Source: Nymphaea colorata (lineage: Eukaryota; Streptophyta; Magnoliopsida; Nymphaeales; Nymphaeaceae). Taken from it: a stretch of 64,000 bases of DNA. The DNA lies in the NCBI RefSeq assembly GCF_008831285.2, contig NC_045147.1, positions 20,216,581 through 20,280,580 on the forward strand, in the 5' to 3' direction. The notes beneath the pieces are model-generated. The model had not been told where the DNA came from. It saw only the letters and a program-made list of their open reading frames with translations, and made no database searches. A program made the position numbers and the translations under genes. This document shows, piece by piece, positions 38,001 through 46,395 of this stretch. The stretch's first letter is position 1. Every line of letters begins with the position of its first letter.

Positions 38001-39499
38001 TCTTGAATATCATCCTATAATCATGATAAATGCACTTTAGATAACTGTCAGAAAAGGATGACAATTTCATTGATGCAATTGCTCTTTGCACGACAATGTA
38101 TTTTTGACTTCTGTACGTGAACACAATTGGATAGTTCTTGCAGGGACCATTTTCTCTTCTTCCTATGTCAACTCCTGTGTCTGCCTGATTTTGTACTGAA
38201 GCTGCAATTCTGTTCTTTGAGTTATTATCAAACAGCAAACACTTGATGACATTTTGTGCATGAACCAGTGAAGATCTGTATTTTTTTCCTTTAGTTTGTT
38301 AAATTTTGTATATTAAGGGTGGTGCAGACGTGTATTGGCTGTGTTCTTTTTGCCGACATAAATTTTTGTTATGTTGGTGGACTGACTTCAGCAATTTTCT
38401 AGGCCCTTTTTCAGTCCTCGGAAATCAATATCACTGTCAAACATAGGTGAAGTACCTATTTCCAGGTGAGTTAATCTTTTGTGTCATTCTTGCAGAAGTT
38501 CATAAGTGTATAGCTGCTAATCGTTATTTGGTTTTAGTGAATTTGATATTGCAGGGGTCATTGTGTATGTTGGGGAGCTCTATTTATCTGGCAACCATAA
38601 GAAGCAATGGGTCTTCCTAACAGATGGATCCATATTAGACTGTATAAATTCTCCAAACAGTTTGCTTGCTATAAGCTTTTCTTTGTCGATCACGGATGCA
38701 GAGTCTTGTGCACCATTACACAGCGCTCTTACAGGGTCCACCGTGAGTATATAACCACCAAAAAAGAAGCTTGATGACTGAATCTTGATTTCTGGGTTGG
38801 TAAAAATTCGTGTCAAATGAAGTTCCCGTTGCCCTGTCTGTGAAAACCATTTGACTAAACTGTTACACCACGCATGCTCATAACTAAGCTTCCATTAAGC
38901 TTGGAACCACATTGCTTTTTGGATTAAAATTGACAAATACTGGTCAGCCATTTAAATGAAAGATATTCGAACTTAAAAAGTGATTTTTATGTTCTTAGTT
39001 TGCCATCAGTAGTCCCTTCATTTCTTGAATCAACATAGTTCAGAATCTGAAAGACGACTTTAATGAATTTTTGGATGCCTGTTCATGTATGTATCCTATA
39101 TAATATACATACGTATGTCTATAGTGAACGTGGCTTCCTTGTGTAGGTTGTATTCTGTAATCTCATCAAAAGAGTGCGAGATCAAGCAGATCAGCTCTGG
39201 GTTGCCGAGGCAACAGAGTATTCAACTTATTCCTTCTCTTGTAGTTCTCCTGGACTCTCGCATCTTAAAGAGGCTGCTGACTCTGTTAGCAAGTGGTCAA
39301 GGATGTCTTCAGTGGTTAGAATTAGTTAAATCTAAATGTTTTGATCACCTGGCCACTATTCTGAACTTCGTTATATATATATATAGGTTGGGTTGGCCTA
39401 CGTGAATGCCTGGGAACCGTTAACACTTGCTTTCTCTGAAATACCATGCAGGAGATTGAGAAGCTGAGGGAGAGGGTTCTTGGAATTATCGGTTTTTGA
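19730..39499 (+). CDS. BRCA2: BRCA2 homologue, 20 exons, 1166 aa
   Basis: BRCA2 loads RAD51/DMC1 onto single-stranded DNA in homologous recombination and meiosis. Exons: 19730-19889, 20004-20198, 21893-22952, 23040-23095, 23194-23312, 23411-23565, 30467-30589, 30671-30904, 30989-31070, 31141-31191, 31314-31389, 31519-31630, 31718-31789, 33727-33922, 33994-34176, 36565-36707, 38403-38465, 38538-38742, 39147-39314, 39452-39499. All borders are GT/AG, the phases join without a stop, and the total is 3501 nt (1166 aa plus stop), close to the Arabidopsis protein of about 1150 aa. BRC-type motifs lie near residues 77-110 (MFRTG, duplicated), 136-160 (LFQSGSGKTIKLSSKSL) and 259-285 (IQTAGGRSLSVS). 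The helical DSS1/DNA-binding domain starts near W583 (NHYKWIVWKLA), then OB folds (LTDGWYSVNAVLD near 700; IVYVGELYLSG and KKQWVFLTDGS near the C-terminus). The ATG has a good context (ACCATGG). Intron 6 is 6.9 kb because of a copia insertion; introns 13, 15 and 16 are also long. Exon borders are inferred by phase and homology, without transcript data. Confidence 0.95.
19890..20003 (+). other. BRCA2 intron 1, in frame and stop-free (exitron-like)
   Basis: This 114-bp segment has a GTACAA donor and a CTCCAG acceptor, a length divisible by three, and no stop in the BRCA2 frame, so spliced and retained forms would both be full-length. Evidence that it is an intron: in the duplicate at 17281-17390 the splice sites are conserved, and the 4-bp net indels relative to this copy lie only inside it, while flanking exons keep frame. 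Confidence 0.6.
20060..20113 (+). repeat. 27-bp exact in-frame tandem duplication in BRCA2 exon 2
   Basis: Two identical 27-bp units (20060-20086 and 20087-20113), each encoding GGGQMFRTG in phase, duplicate the start of the first BRC-type motif. The duplicate gene at 17.4 kb has a single unit, so this arose after the two copies separated, or was lost in the other. Confidence 0.9.
20854..21185 (-). mobile_element. TRIM (miniature LTR retrotransposon) in BRCA2 intron 2
   Basis: The element is flanked by a perfect 5-bp target duplication, GATAC (20849-20853 and 21186-21190). The right repeat is 177 bp (21009-21185, TGTAAC to TGTTACA). The left is 79 bp (20854-20932) and has lost about 100 bp internally. 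Next to the right repeat is GCTTTGATACCAC, which read on the minus strand is the primer-binding-site type GTGGTATCAAAGC complementary to initiator tRNA-Met. Next to the left repeat is a purine tract on the minus strand. There is no coding sequence. A related copy lies at 45.5 kb. Confidence 0.8.
23645..23965. mobile_element. Non-autonomous hAT-like element A in BRCA2 intron 6
   Basis: 321 bp bounded by a perfect 8-bp target duplication CTTTTGGG (23637-23644 and 23966-23973). Terminal inverted repeats: left CTAAGTCACATGGGTGC, right (other strand) CTATGTCACATAGGTGC. GC-rich subterminal regions are full of GGTGC/GCACC and GCGGCC words. The interior is AT-rich with a short (AT)n. The 8-bp duplication points to the hAT superfamily; no transposase is present. 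Confidence 0.85.
24573..24858 (-). repeat. 3' LTR of the copia element
   Basis: 286 bp, TGTAGAAACACG to ATTCTAACA on the plus strand. It appears identical to the 5' LTR at 29582-29867. The polyprotein stop codon lies just inside its inner edge (24853-24855). Confidence 0.95.
24853..29202 (-). CDS. Ty1/copia Gag-Pol polyprotein, intact
   Basis: One frame of 1449 aa from the ATG at 29202; the frame is open three bases upstream, but only through a GTG. Order of domains is copia-type: a Gag of about 330 aa ending in a CCHC zinc knuckle (CTHCHKLGHSVDFC, near residue 260), aspartic protease (DWIVDSGATHHM, near 350), GAG-pre-integrase HHCC (RWHERLGHL to CEVCQLAKH), integrase core with D-D-E (HSDVWGPS, RTDNAREY, PPQNGIAERKNRH), reverse transcriptase (KARLVAKGFSQ, DVKNAFLNG, VYVDDMIVTG) and RNase H (YSDADWAGC, SSAEAEYRA, DNKSAINLANNP). 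No frameshift or internal stop is present and all catalytic residues named are in place. A 13-residue tandem duplication lies between integrase and RT. Expression would come from the right LTR; the host gene is transcribed the other way. Lineage within copia not assigned. Confidence 0.97.
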   Translation of the reverse strand: MAEAMGTQKDAVLDTGSASKTENVPLQVTSIRLTKDNYLSWSAALEIGITSRGRLSYITGDKPAPIKSDPQWATWALEDSQVKVWIISSVSSDIQPLILRKPTSFDMWTVLAKMYGRKKRHLRTYQIKRSIYSLTQGDLSVAAFYAALKTKWEELDYHVTDEWTCGSDHSLYWEKEWMDRTFLFLGGLRDEFESIRGQILNGDEIPGIEEVYARVESEEQRRQVMHLDTGHGPSAFVSRASGTGQRPARHCTHCHKLGHSVDFCWDLHPEKRLVRGRPPSGKRSSSVSDSSQSNSSSGAKSKLSPAQLKELQAYISRLSTTPEESSTSEGAQLAQALVASTDQGNPPLGDWIVDSGATHHMTGDSKLFQEYRLSSGKQRVSMADGSSISVAGKGSLSLLNKYRLHNALHVPNIPVNLLSVSSITKELNCNLIFSADHCSLQDLVTGKKIGIGSVTDGLYRLPVQVASALISATSGHLSGVNDRSTVLRWHERLGHLPFQLIKKLFPHLFASVSIDSFACEVCQLAKHVRASYPISLNKTTHPFALVHSDVWGPSGVPTCGGCHYFLTLIDDYSRCTFVYLLRERSEVPAVVKNFVAFVETQFHTTVQAFRTDNAREYVSQSLDEFLKGKGIVHETSCSYTPPQNGIAERKNRHLLNVTRAIMFQRHVPKRYWGDALLTSAHLINRMPTRVLAGQSPYSTLWPTQNPWPLTPRVFGCSCFVHNHSPTLKKLDPRSIKGVFLGYSSTQKGYKCVDPTTSKVYVSRDVTFHEHESYFSANPLQGECLGNKGEEYSSNQLIQNKGEEYSSNQLIQFMEFLDYKVSPSVIDTVTVSNEKGSHMEGVTVDAQPIVARDHLFGQVYVRKEKATVEDVGDEDRTNPNPVISPDDPSPSNEELPIAVRKGTRSCTSHPIQRFVSYAKLSTNYKCFITTLSKVVIPRSVDDAKDDPKWLHAMTEEMGALAKNKTWEVVDIPKGTHLVGSKWVYNVKYKPDGTVDRYKARLVAKGFSQKYGIDYLETFAPVAKLKTVRVILALAVHRKWRMDQLDVKNAFLNGHLEEEVYMSMPPGYVQEGKCCHLKKALYGLKQSPRAWFERLRIVMKSTGYKQGNGDHTLFIKQRGGLVSLLLVYVDDMIVTGSDEEENRKMKERLSKEFDLKDLGKLRYFLGIEIARSETGLVMNQRKYTLDLLKETGKLGCRPYLTPIESGTKISIKTGTILDEEGKGRYQRLVGKLIYLTLTRPDITYAVNVLSQFMHAPTDCHWKSAERVLGYLKNDPGKGLLYTRQDKLTIEGYSDADWAGCTDTRRSTTGYCIFLGGNLVVWRSKRQEVCSRSSAEAEYRAVAMGVTEMLWLKILLTDIGVELGDKMKMYCDNKSAINLANNPVLHDRTKHVEIDRHFIRERIDSKELILPYMKSEDQVADVLTKGLCTSSFEKNVSKLGMFDMYAKLEGEC
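24859..24868 (-). other. Polypurine tract of the copia element
   Basis: On the minus strand TGAGGGGGAG directly precedes the 3' LTR, the expected site for plus-strand DNA priming. Confidence 0.85.
26771..26848 (-). repeat. 39-bp exact tandem duplication in the copia polyprotein
   Basis: Two identical 39-bp units (26771-26809, 26810-26848) encode NKGEEYSSNQLIQ twice in frame in the linker between integrase and reverse transcriptase, away from catalytic motifs. Confidence 0.95.
29203..29569 (-). other. GC-rich 5' leader of the copia element
   Basis: Untranslated leader between primer-binding site and Gag start, rich in CGGCGG words. It includes a 20-bp unit (GCAACGGCGTCGGGAAGGAG) repeated in tandem near 29248-29290. 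Open frames on either strand here are composition artefacts. Confidence 0.7.
29570..29581 (-). other. Primer-binding site (initiator tRNA-Met)
   Basis: Minus-strand TGGTATCAGAGC immediately inside the 5' LTR, the standard plant copia primer-binding site. Confidence 0.95.
29582..29867 (-). repeat. 5' LTR of the copia element
   Basis: 286 bp, apparently identical to 24573-24858. It should carry the element's promoter, reading leftward. Confidence 0.95.
33161..33570. repeat. Degraded repeat related to the hAT-like elements, BRCA2 intron 13
   Basis: The left part has ACTTGGGTGCGGGGGGTATGG. The right part has repeated GGTACCC/GGGTACGGGTATGG words and ends in GTACCCATGTGAC, resembling the ends of elements A and C. 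No matching 8-bp target duplication was found, so the limits are approximate. Confidence 0.35.
34496..35167. mobile_element. Non-autonomous hAT-like element B in BRCA2 intron 15
   Basis: 672 bp flanked by a perfect 8-bp target duplication CATTTAAT (34488-34495 and 35168-35175). Ends: left CAATGTTGTAAAAGGCGTA, right (other strand) CAATGTTATCTATATCGTA. Subterminal CGTATCG/ACGTAGCG words occur at both ends, with an AT-rich interior containing a (GA)n tract at about 34979-35013. No transposase. Confidence 0.85.
35338..36248. mobile_element. Non-autonomous hAT-like element C in BRCA2 intron 15, carrying possible captured sequence
   Basis: 911 bp flanked by a perfect 8-bp target duplication ATTCATAG (35330-35337 and 36249-36256). 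The left end CAATGTCAACGGTACGCC pairs with the right end (other strand) CTATGTCACCGCGGTACC, with GGTAC/GTACC-rich subterminal regions. The interior holds a GGAGGAAGGAAGGTGGGGAGG-type minisatellite (about 35595-35705, three units) and a plus-strand frame running 35540-36100 with only one stop (TAA at 35828-35830). Confidence 0.85.
35540..36100 (+). pseudogene. Nearly open frame inside hAT-like element C, unrecognised
   Basis: One frame is open for 187 codons apart from a single TAA near its middle. The part after the minisatellite looks like real protein, for example TLDTKWKFEEFETGCVCDYN and ENEGCTVVGPWELYSLHIEK. No family is recognised. It is not similar to any transposase I know and lies between the element's inverted ends, so captured host gene sequence is a reasonable inference. 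It may alternatively be a chance frame. Confidence 0.4.
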
Positions 39500-41389
39500 G
39501 AGAGATGGTTCCAGGAGGTACTTTCTAATCAAGTCCCTTGCAAGACCTGTCCTCGTTTTTCTTATCTTTATTCTTCTGCCAGTTGTATATTCGTCCGTCC
39601 TCCACCCTTCGCTTTTCCAAGGAATTCCAGTACTGGTGCAAATCGGCTAGGTTTCCAGGCAATTCCAGTTACGGGTGTCTTCCTCCGATATCGTTCAAGT
39701 GCATATTCGTTTGGCGACAAAAGTAGCGTAAGCTGAAGGATCTCTTAGTTCATTTTGTTCAGGTATCTCCCTGCATCTTCCAGCTTCTCTTTTCTTACTG
39801 GAAAGCCTGTTGCTAACTTTTCTTGAAATATTGTTGCCTGTAAATTTCAAATGTTTATGTAAAGAACGTTGTCCCATCCATCCGTCGTCAATATCCTTGG
39901 GGAGTAACTCATTCATGAGTTACGGAAATTAGCTTGAGCATTGAGCTTAATGTTAAAATCGGTTTCTCAATTGAATCGACCAGCAAAATGGTTCAGTGAA
40001 TCGGCTGAATCAAATTGGCATCGTTTATGAGTTGTATCCAAGTTAAAATGATCTCTTTTATGTAAAAAATCAGAGAGCAAGAAAAGGGATAAACTTGAAA
40101 ATATAATGTGTTGGAACCATGATTCTGCTCCGTGTGTCGTCCTTGAATTGTGTGTTAATGCTGAAGAGGTCTGTTTCCATTTCGAATAGGCTGATTCAGG
40201 TGATTCAGCAGAGGTTGAGCTTCAGGAGCTATTGAGTCATGCTGGATCATAATAGTTGTCCGCATGTACGCTTCCTATCTCCGGACACTGTATGAAAATC
40301 CACTGTTTACTTTCTCAGCTGGTAAAAATGGTATGGCAGTGTAGTCTACCTTGCTTGGCCGATAACAACCAGTACTGGTTTAGTTTGGAATCCCCCGTTA
40401 GCCTGAAAAACGGAAGTTTGAAACAATAATAGTTCTCCTCGTTATGTTTTGCGTCTAGATTGACAGCCAATCTGAACCTGGTACAGTGGAAAGAGTGGGC
40501 AAAACAAAGGTCGTCGGTTTTTTCTTTAGAGGGTACTTGTAAGAACTGATGTTCTGCTTTGCCATTCCAACTTAAATACCTGGGTATATTTAAAGTTCTG
40601 CCTTATTATTTATTTATTTATTTCCTGTATAGGTTGTTTGCCTTATAAAATAATTTTTGATGCATACCTTTTCAATGTCATTGGCTGAATGATTTTTCGC
40701 CAAATGCTACGCACGTTTTGTGTTCCCATAAAATGTCATTTCCCCCCATTTCTAAGCAGATTTTGGCCCTCCATATATGTCGCAATAACAGCTTGCTGGG
40801 GGTTTAGGCCACTTTCCTTTATTAATACCAAAATGATTGTACAGGGAAATGTCACCAGGAACATATATGCTAATCTTTATAAAAAACAAAAATCAAATGG
40901 TTGATTCAACCTTTCAACAAAACAAAGTGAAATAAAAATCTACTACAAGTAATCACCCCTATCCATTAGGTGCGTTTTGATGAACACACCAAGCTCAATT
41001 GTAGGATCTCCTTTCTCCACCTTCACTCTGCTCTTCCATTCAGTCAGAAAATTGCTGAAAAAGTCTCATGTCCCTCTGCCTTCAAAATGCTGATGCAGTC
41101 TACGCACTAAAGTTTCCATAGTGGAGTAATATTGACCTGTCAACATAGTCTTTGTGATAACTGAACAGCCTCTTTAGTACCTTCACTTCCCATCTCAACG
41201 CTTCACCTCTGGGGATAAGCAACATAGACATGTCATGGGAGCTCCAAAATCGGACATGCTTGCAGCTCCGACACTTCCAATCATATTAACTGAGGTGACA
41301 TTGAAGTAAAGCGTGCTTGGATACCCGTTCTATTTGTCGTCACAGTATACCCACGTCTGGACTCAAATCTGTGGTTTTCGCTTAACATG
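39500..41389. other. BRCA2 3' flank, no recognised gene
   Basis: The first few hundred bases should include the BRCA2 3' UTR; no strong polyadenylation signal can be singled out. At about 39953-40022 there is a fragment with GTTAAAATCGGTTTC and GAATCGGCTGAATC words that resembles the end of element D at 43.9 kb. The rest is AT-rich with no open frame of interest. Confidence 0.5.
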
Positions 41390-43590
41390 TTTTGACCACT
41401 TTATATTCTGAAAGAGTATCAAAACAATGCCTCCATATGACCGTCTTCGGATGACCTTGCTCTAGATGGATATCATCATGCACAACTTTATTACGCTGCC
41501 ACCAAAGCCTCCAACACACCACCAAGAAGGCTATTTTCCAACATTTACTTTTTCACTTCCCTCGAACATTATGCATCCAACGTTTTGAGTTTGAACACAA
41601 TCCCTCTAGTTGGGGCAAGAGAGATCTTGAATTCATAAGCAATCCACTCCCCACACTTCTTTAGCTTTGCTACAGTGGATGAGCAAATGGTCATTAGTCT
41701 CTTCACCAACCCTACAAAAAAGAAACTTGTTAGCAATAGAAAAATCGTATTTTTGCAGTCTATCTAGGGTGAGTAACCTACCCTCACACGCAAGATAGGT
41801 AAACCAGGAAGCACTAGCCGGCGCATCACCTAGCCAAACATCCTTCTGCCAGATCTCTTTTATGCTAGCCACTCTGTAGTGCTCCAAAATGTCACATCTT
41901 TACAACAATTTTGGCAATTATCCTTCCAGGCAATAGTATCCTCCCCGTTAGAAATATGCATGGCTCTCAACATCTCTGAAGCCCATTCCAGCCCTTCCGG
42001 CTCCTCATTCCCCCAACTGCTATTCCAGATAATCTTGTCTTTAATGGAAATGGTGGGTTCATTCTTCACTCTCCCGTGATCCTCAGACGATCAATTAAGG
42101 GGGCACCATTCCATGGATCCAACAAAAAAAAATGACAATCCTTTCCCTAATTCTCCATTCAGTCTTAGATTGAATCAAACTCCACTCCCACAACTACCTT
42201 TCCACCCCAAGAGCAATTCGAAGAACCATTAAGAGACCATAGCATATGTTTCTGAAGATATTTTTCTTTGTAAAGTTGGGTTCATAGGCCATTATCTGGA
42301 AGAACCCTACAACTTCTATTCGCCAAGAGGGCTCTATTCATCTCTTCCATATGTTTCAGCCCAATGCCACCTCGACAAAGGAACGACATAATTTGCTCCA
42401 TCCCATATGGTGGAGGTGTTTCGAGTTCTCATTATCATTTCAAAGAAATCTCATGCACTTATGCAAACACTCTCCAATTTTTTAATGACCTGTTTGGGAA
42501 GGCAGAAAACCGTCATCCAATAATAAGGGAGCATATAGAACACGTACTTTAGAAGGGTAATCCACCCGGCAAACGAGAGGATTCTCATTTTCCAACTAGC
42601 CAGTCTCTTAGCCATCCTGACAATTCAGTCGTAATTCTTCTTCATCTGGAGGTGATTGACACTAGCCAGTGGGATCTCAGATTTCTCTTTGTTGACCTTC
42701 ATCCCAGCTAATCTCTAAAACTTGTCCGGAGCTTCCTTGATAGCAATAAAGGAATGTCGGGAGGTATTCACTACCACGAGAACATCATCAGCGTACATAA
42801 AAACCACGACTACTTGTTCGACATTACAAACATTCGGGACTTGAATAAGATTCATGTTCACATCTAACTGAATTTTACAATTAAACATCTCTCTAACTAA
42901 AAGGAACAAGTGAAGGGACATGTTCTGAGTCTGTCTGCTCTTGGAAAAAGCCGCTTGGTTCCTTTGGACGATGCGCATAATGACCCTCCTCATTCTGAGA
43001 ACTAAAACTTTTCGAAATCACTTTGTAGATAGAGTTACACAAAGATATGGGCCAATACTCCAACACCATATGCACATTACTCTTTTTAGCAATGAGACAA
43101 ATCATTGTGTGACTGACATTGCACACCATTTTCCCTTTCTCAAAGAAATTCTGGGTAGCTGCAACTAATCTTTCCTTATGATATTTCAACAATGTTGATG
43201 AAAGTAGTTAGGGAATCCATCAAGTCCTGAAGCACTGTCCTTACCCAAGCTTTTGACAGCATCAAATATCTCCTCTTGAGAGATTGGCATGAGTAAAGCT
43301 TCATTTTCTTTGTCAGTTACCATATCACCATTTTGGATACCATCAAATACATCATCAGTCGTTTCATCTCTCTCCAAAGACTGAAAGTGTGCAATGCAAG
43401 CTTTAACAATCGAGTCATCATCTCTCCGAGTAACCTCTTTCTCTTCCAAAGATTTAATATATCTCTTAGCGTTTTTACTATTAGAAATAAAATGAGAGAA
43501 GGTAGCGTCCAAATATGTCATTCTTTCCAATGTCAAAGCAGATTTTGAACTCCCATAAAATATACCACCAATTAATGGTGACTGCATTTG
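41390..43590 (-). pseudogene. Decayed L1-type LINE (non-LTR retrotransposon)
   Basis: Reading on the minus strand from 43587 downward, pieces of a LINE reverse-transcriptase protein appear in order but in different frames: the region before the palm (QEEIFDAVKSLGKDSASGLD), then YWPISLCNSIYKVISK, then NQAAFSKSRQTQNM, then the YADD active-site box (42783-42795), then after a gap a zinc-binding RT tail (SWFTYLACEGRLLTLDRLQK to HLLIHCSKAKEVW, 41633-41830) and the terminal CWRLWWQRNKVVHDD segment near 41480. Between the NQAAF and YADD pieces the stretch with the first catalytic Asp (KAYD box) is missing. Several frameshifts and stops rule out activity. The endonuclease/ORF1 part is not seen. Confidence 0.9.
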
Positions 43591-43902
43591 CGGTTGTGAT
43601 TGATGCCATTGTCATTAGCATTGCTTCATATCAGTCAATACGTTTATTCATTGTCTCCGTGCCGTTACGGTATAGCTCTGATTTCTTTTTTTTTTAAATA
43701 TCTTGTATTTTTCAAATTAGCTAGCAACATTTTAAATAATTAGGAAAATAAGAGAACGCGATACAAGCCAATGCCGTGGGGGCTAAAATAAACTCTATTT
43801 TTAGTGCTGTAGATTGCTTTGAAGTTGAACTCATGGCCTTCACTCCACTTTTCACAAAACCAACCGTATTAATACTGCGGTTTTAAGTGCAAAGCTATGA
43901 GT

Positions 43903-44891
43903 TGGTATTGTTAAAATCGAACTGAGCGGCTTGAATTGGCTGATTCAATTGGCTCGTTACTGGTTGGCGACATGCCCAGAAGGTCATCCGAAAGCGGCCG
44001 ACTTATCTCTGATTTTCTGGAATCGGCAGCGAAATTACCCGATTCAAAAGAAACAGGCGATGCCGGCGAGGGGTTTTCACTCATTTCAGTTTTCATATTT
44101 TCACTGCCGTCGGCAATCCATACTGCCGTAAGAGTTCCACCTCGCCTCCTTTTCAGGGAATCAGCTTTCACAAGGAGTTCATCGATCGTCGACTTCCACC
44201 ACTCCCTCTTCATTTTCAGGCGACACCCACCATACACCACGACGTTTCTCCCACCCTCCTCCGTCTCAGGCCACCAGCGAGAGGGTCCTTTGTCCTTCTT
44301 CTGCTGTCCCCTTCCCCTAGGAAGATGTAGACAACGGCGAAGGCTCTGAGGTTCCTCTGCGAGCTTCTTGAGTAGTCATGAGAACGGCTCTAAAAGGTAA
44401 ATGATGGGCTCACAATTTAAAGGTTTGTTTTCTGAATTCGGGATGCACGTTTTATATTCTCCGTTCAGTATCGGGCCTGCCCATCGTTTACCGAGTCTGA
44501 ATGTGTTTCTTCATTCTTGTAATTAGGTGTAATGGGAAACACACGTCTTATTTGGCAAGCATTATTAGTTGTTGGACTGACCCTATCAAAAGCGTCACAA
44601 CGATAATAGCCTTCGCACCGACGTAAATTTATCACAACTTTATATGTCAATCTTTTATTATTTTTTTATTTTTGACGTCTTTTGTTTTCTCTAAAGTGTT
44701 TATACTTTTACATTATTTTTTATTTTTGGTTCTTTCTAATTTTGCTAATATTTTTTCTCTTCTATTTGATTTTTAATTTAAAAAGACATTTTTTAGTCCA
44801 TCCAATTCACAAGTGATTCTGATTCGGTTCACAGATTCATTAAACAATTAACCTTTCCAATTTGATTCAGATATCAGTTTTGGTAACACTG
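43903..44891. mobile_element. Non-autonomous hAT-like element D
   Basis: 989 bp flanked by a perfect 8-bp target duplication CTATGAGT (43895-43902 and 44892-44899). The left end TGGTATTGTTAAAATCGAACTG pairs imperfectly with the right end (other strand) CAGTGTTACCAAAACTGATA, and GATTCAATT/GAATCGG words are subterminal on both sides. The interior has open frames of 137 (+) and 109 (-) codons over the same DNA; neither has a recognisable domain. The right end is followed by a tandem copy of itself. Confidence 0.75.
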
Positions 44892-44955
44892 CTATGAGTA
44901 TAAAATGCATTCAGATATCAATTTTGATAACACTGCTATGAGTATCAAATACAAA
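44868..44955. repeat. 44-bp tandem duplication spanning the right end of element D
   Basis: Units 44868-44911 and 44912-44955 begin CAGATATCARTTTTGRTAAC and each contains ACACTG followed by the target word CTATGAGT, so the element end plus its flanking target was duplicated. The copies differ at a few bases. Confidence 0.85.
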
Positions 44956-45534
44956 GTCTCGTTTTTGGTTTAGATAAAGTTTAATACGATAAAATGTAAA
45001 CCACTCCTTTTGAAAGTTTTACACAATCATTTATGAATAGTAACGATGTAACTTTTTCTTGTTTATTTTAGAATCTTAAACATGAAAACTGCATTCATAT
45101 GACTTGTTTTGTGAAGCAAATAGTTGCGAGGGAGCCACATAGCAGTTAGCAAACAATTTTCTTCAGAAACTGAGGATACGATAGTTTGTCTGGTGTTCTC
45201 TACCCATGACAGTAAGTATAACGACTTCAACAATTTTCTAACATGTTTGTGGGTGGAAAAAATAAGGGGTAAATTCTTGAATCACAAAAGCCAGCGACGC
45301 CCTTTTTTTATAAAATAATAATATGTAGTCAATAAGTCGATATCATTGTTGCAGAAAAACCCAAAGATCCAATCCTGATTTAAATTCCACTCTTTTGGAT
45401 GCTGCTGGCTTATTCAAATTTGGCTTGAAGTTCCAAGGTCAGATGTTATTTCAGTTCTGCAGATTACGGTAAACTAGTGCTGTGTGGAAAATGATGGCAA
45501 TGAGAGGCTGAGTCGCAACAACTACGGAGAGTTA
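44956..45534. other. AT-rich DNA, nothing recognised
   Basis: No open frame above 64 codons, no domain and no clear repeat ends. Confidence 0.5.
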
Positions 45535-45956
45535 GTTTAACAACCCGACCACTCTTGGGCTTGGGCTTCTAGTTCGGCGGATTTCAATCTGCCTGTTAGC
45601 AGTTTCGGTTTTAACCCCAGAAAGGCTAAGAACCAGGACAATCATTTCATTAATGAACCCCTTTTATAAGCTCTTGAAGATTCTCACAATCTTCAATACG
45701 GGACTAAATTTCTGAAGTGTTGCAATCCACCCCCTTAAGGCACACGCGTCCGCGTGTGTGAGACCATAGACCCGAGACAATTATACCACTTTAACAACTC
45801 GATCTACTCCTGGGCTCGGGCCCCTAGTTCGACAGATCTTAACCCGTCTCCTAGCAGTTTCGACTCTAACCCCAAAAAGCTACCAATCAGGACAATCATC
45901 TAATTAATGAACTCTCTTTATAAGCCCTTGAAGATCCCTAAACTAAATTTCTGACA
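45535..45956 (-). mobile_element. Second TRIM element, older copy
   Basis: Two related direct repeats (about 45535-45724 and 45790-45956) share AACCCG/AACTCGA starts, CTAGCAGTTTCG, TTTATAAGCYCTTGAAGAT and GGACTAAATTTCTG words with the TRIM in BRCA2 intron 2. Between them lie the purine tract (minus-strand CCTTAAGGGGGTGG) and the shared TTAAGGCACACGCGTCCG segment, ending in a degenerate primer-binding site (TTATACCACT). No clean target duplication is seen, and the repeats are diverged, so this is an old insertion. Confidence 0.7.
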
Positions 45957-46109
45957 TGGCAAGACATTTTTGTTGGTGTCAACCGCACCCCGCCCCGGTG
46001 GCAGTGACTGTCTACGAAGTCAGCTATATGTACGATAGGCCATCCTGATCGTTGATCTTTTCAAAAGTTTGCTAGAATCCCAAGGGCCCTCACGCCCATT
46101 AACTAGCAC

Positions 46110-46395
46110 AGACATGGTCGCTGCGGGCACTATCTTCGTGGTTCAGTCGCTCCAAATATTGTTGAACCCCATATGAAGAAGGGCTTTCTCCAGAAAGGTC
46201 CAGCTGTGACACTATCGTAAGCGTTACCAAGGTCGAGCTTATGGCACAACGCATTGCCCTTCCTTGAATGAAGTGAATGAATAGCATCACGTCCGAGCAG
46301 AAAACAATCTTGAATGCGTCTCCCAGTGAGGAAGGCGTCCTGATTATCAGAGATGACACGGCCAAGGATTGGCCACATCCTATTCACCTTTACTC
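46110..46395 (-). pseudogene. LINE reverse-transcriptase fragment
   Basis: Minus-strand reading gives NRMWPILGRVISDNQDAFL, then GRRIQDCFLLGRDAIHS and KLDLGNAYDSV, the palm region with the first catalytic Asp of an L1-type RT. After a frameshift it continues as WTFLEKALLHMGFNNIW and stops. It covers exactly the part that is missing from the 41.4-43.6 kb LINE, but its sequence suggests a separate copy. Confidence 0.85.

Noticed and set aside
43911-44349. Overlapping 109- and 137-codon frames on opposite strands
   Set aside because: Both lie within hAT-like element D, have no recognisable domain, and at most one could be real.
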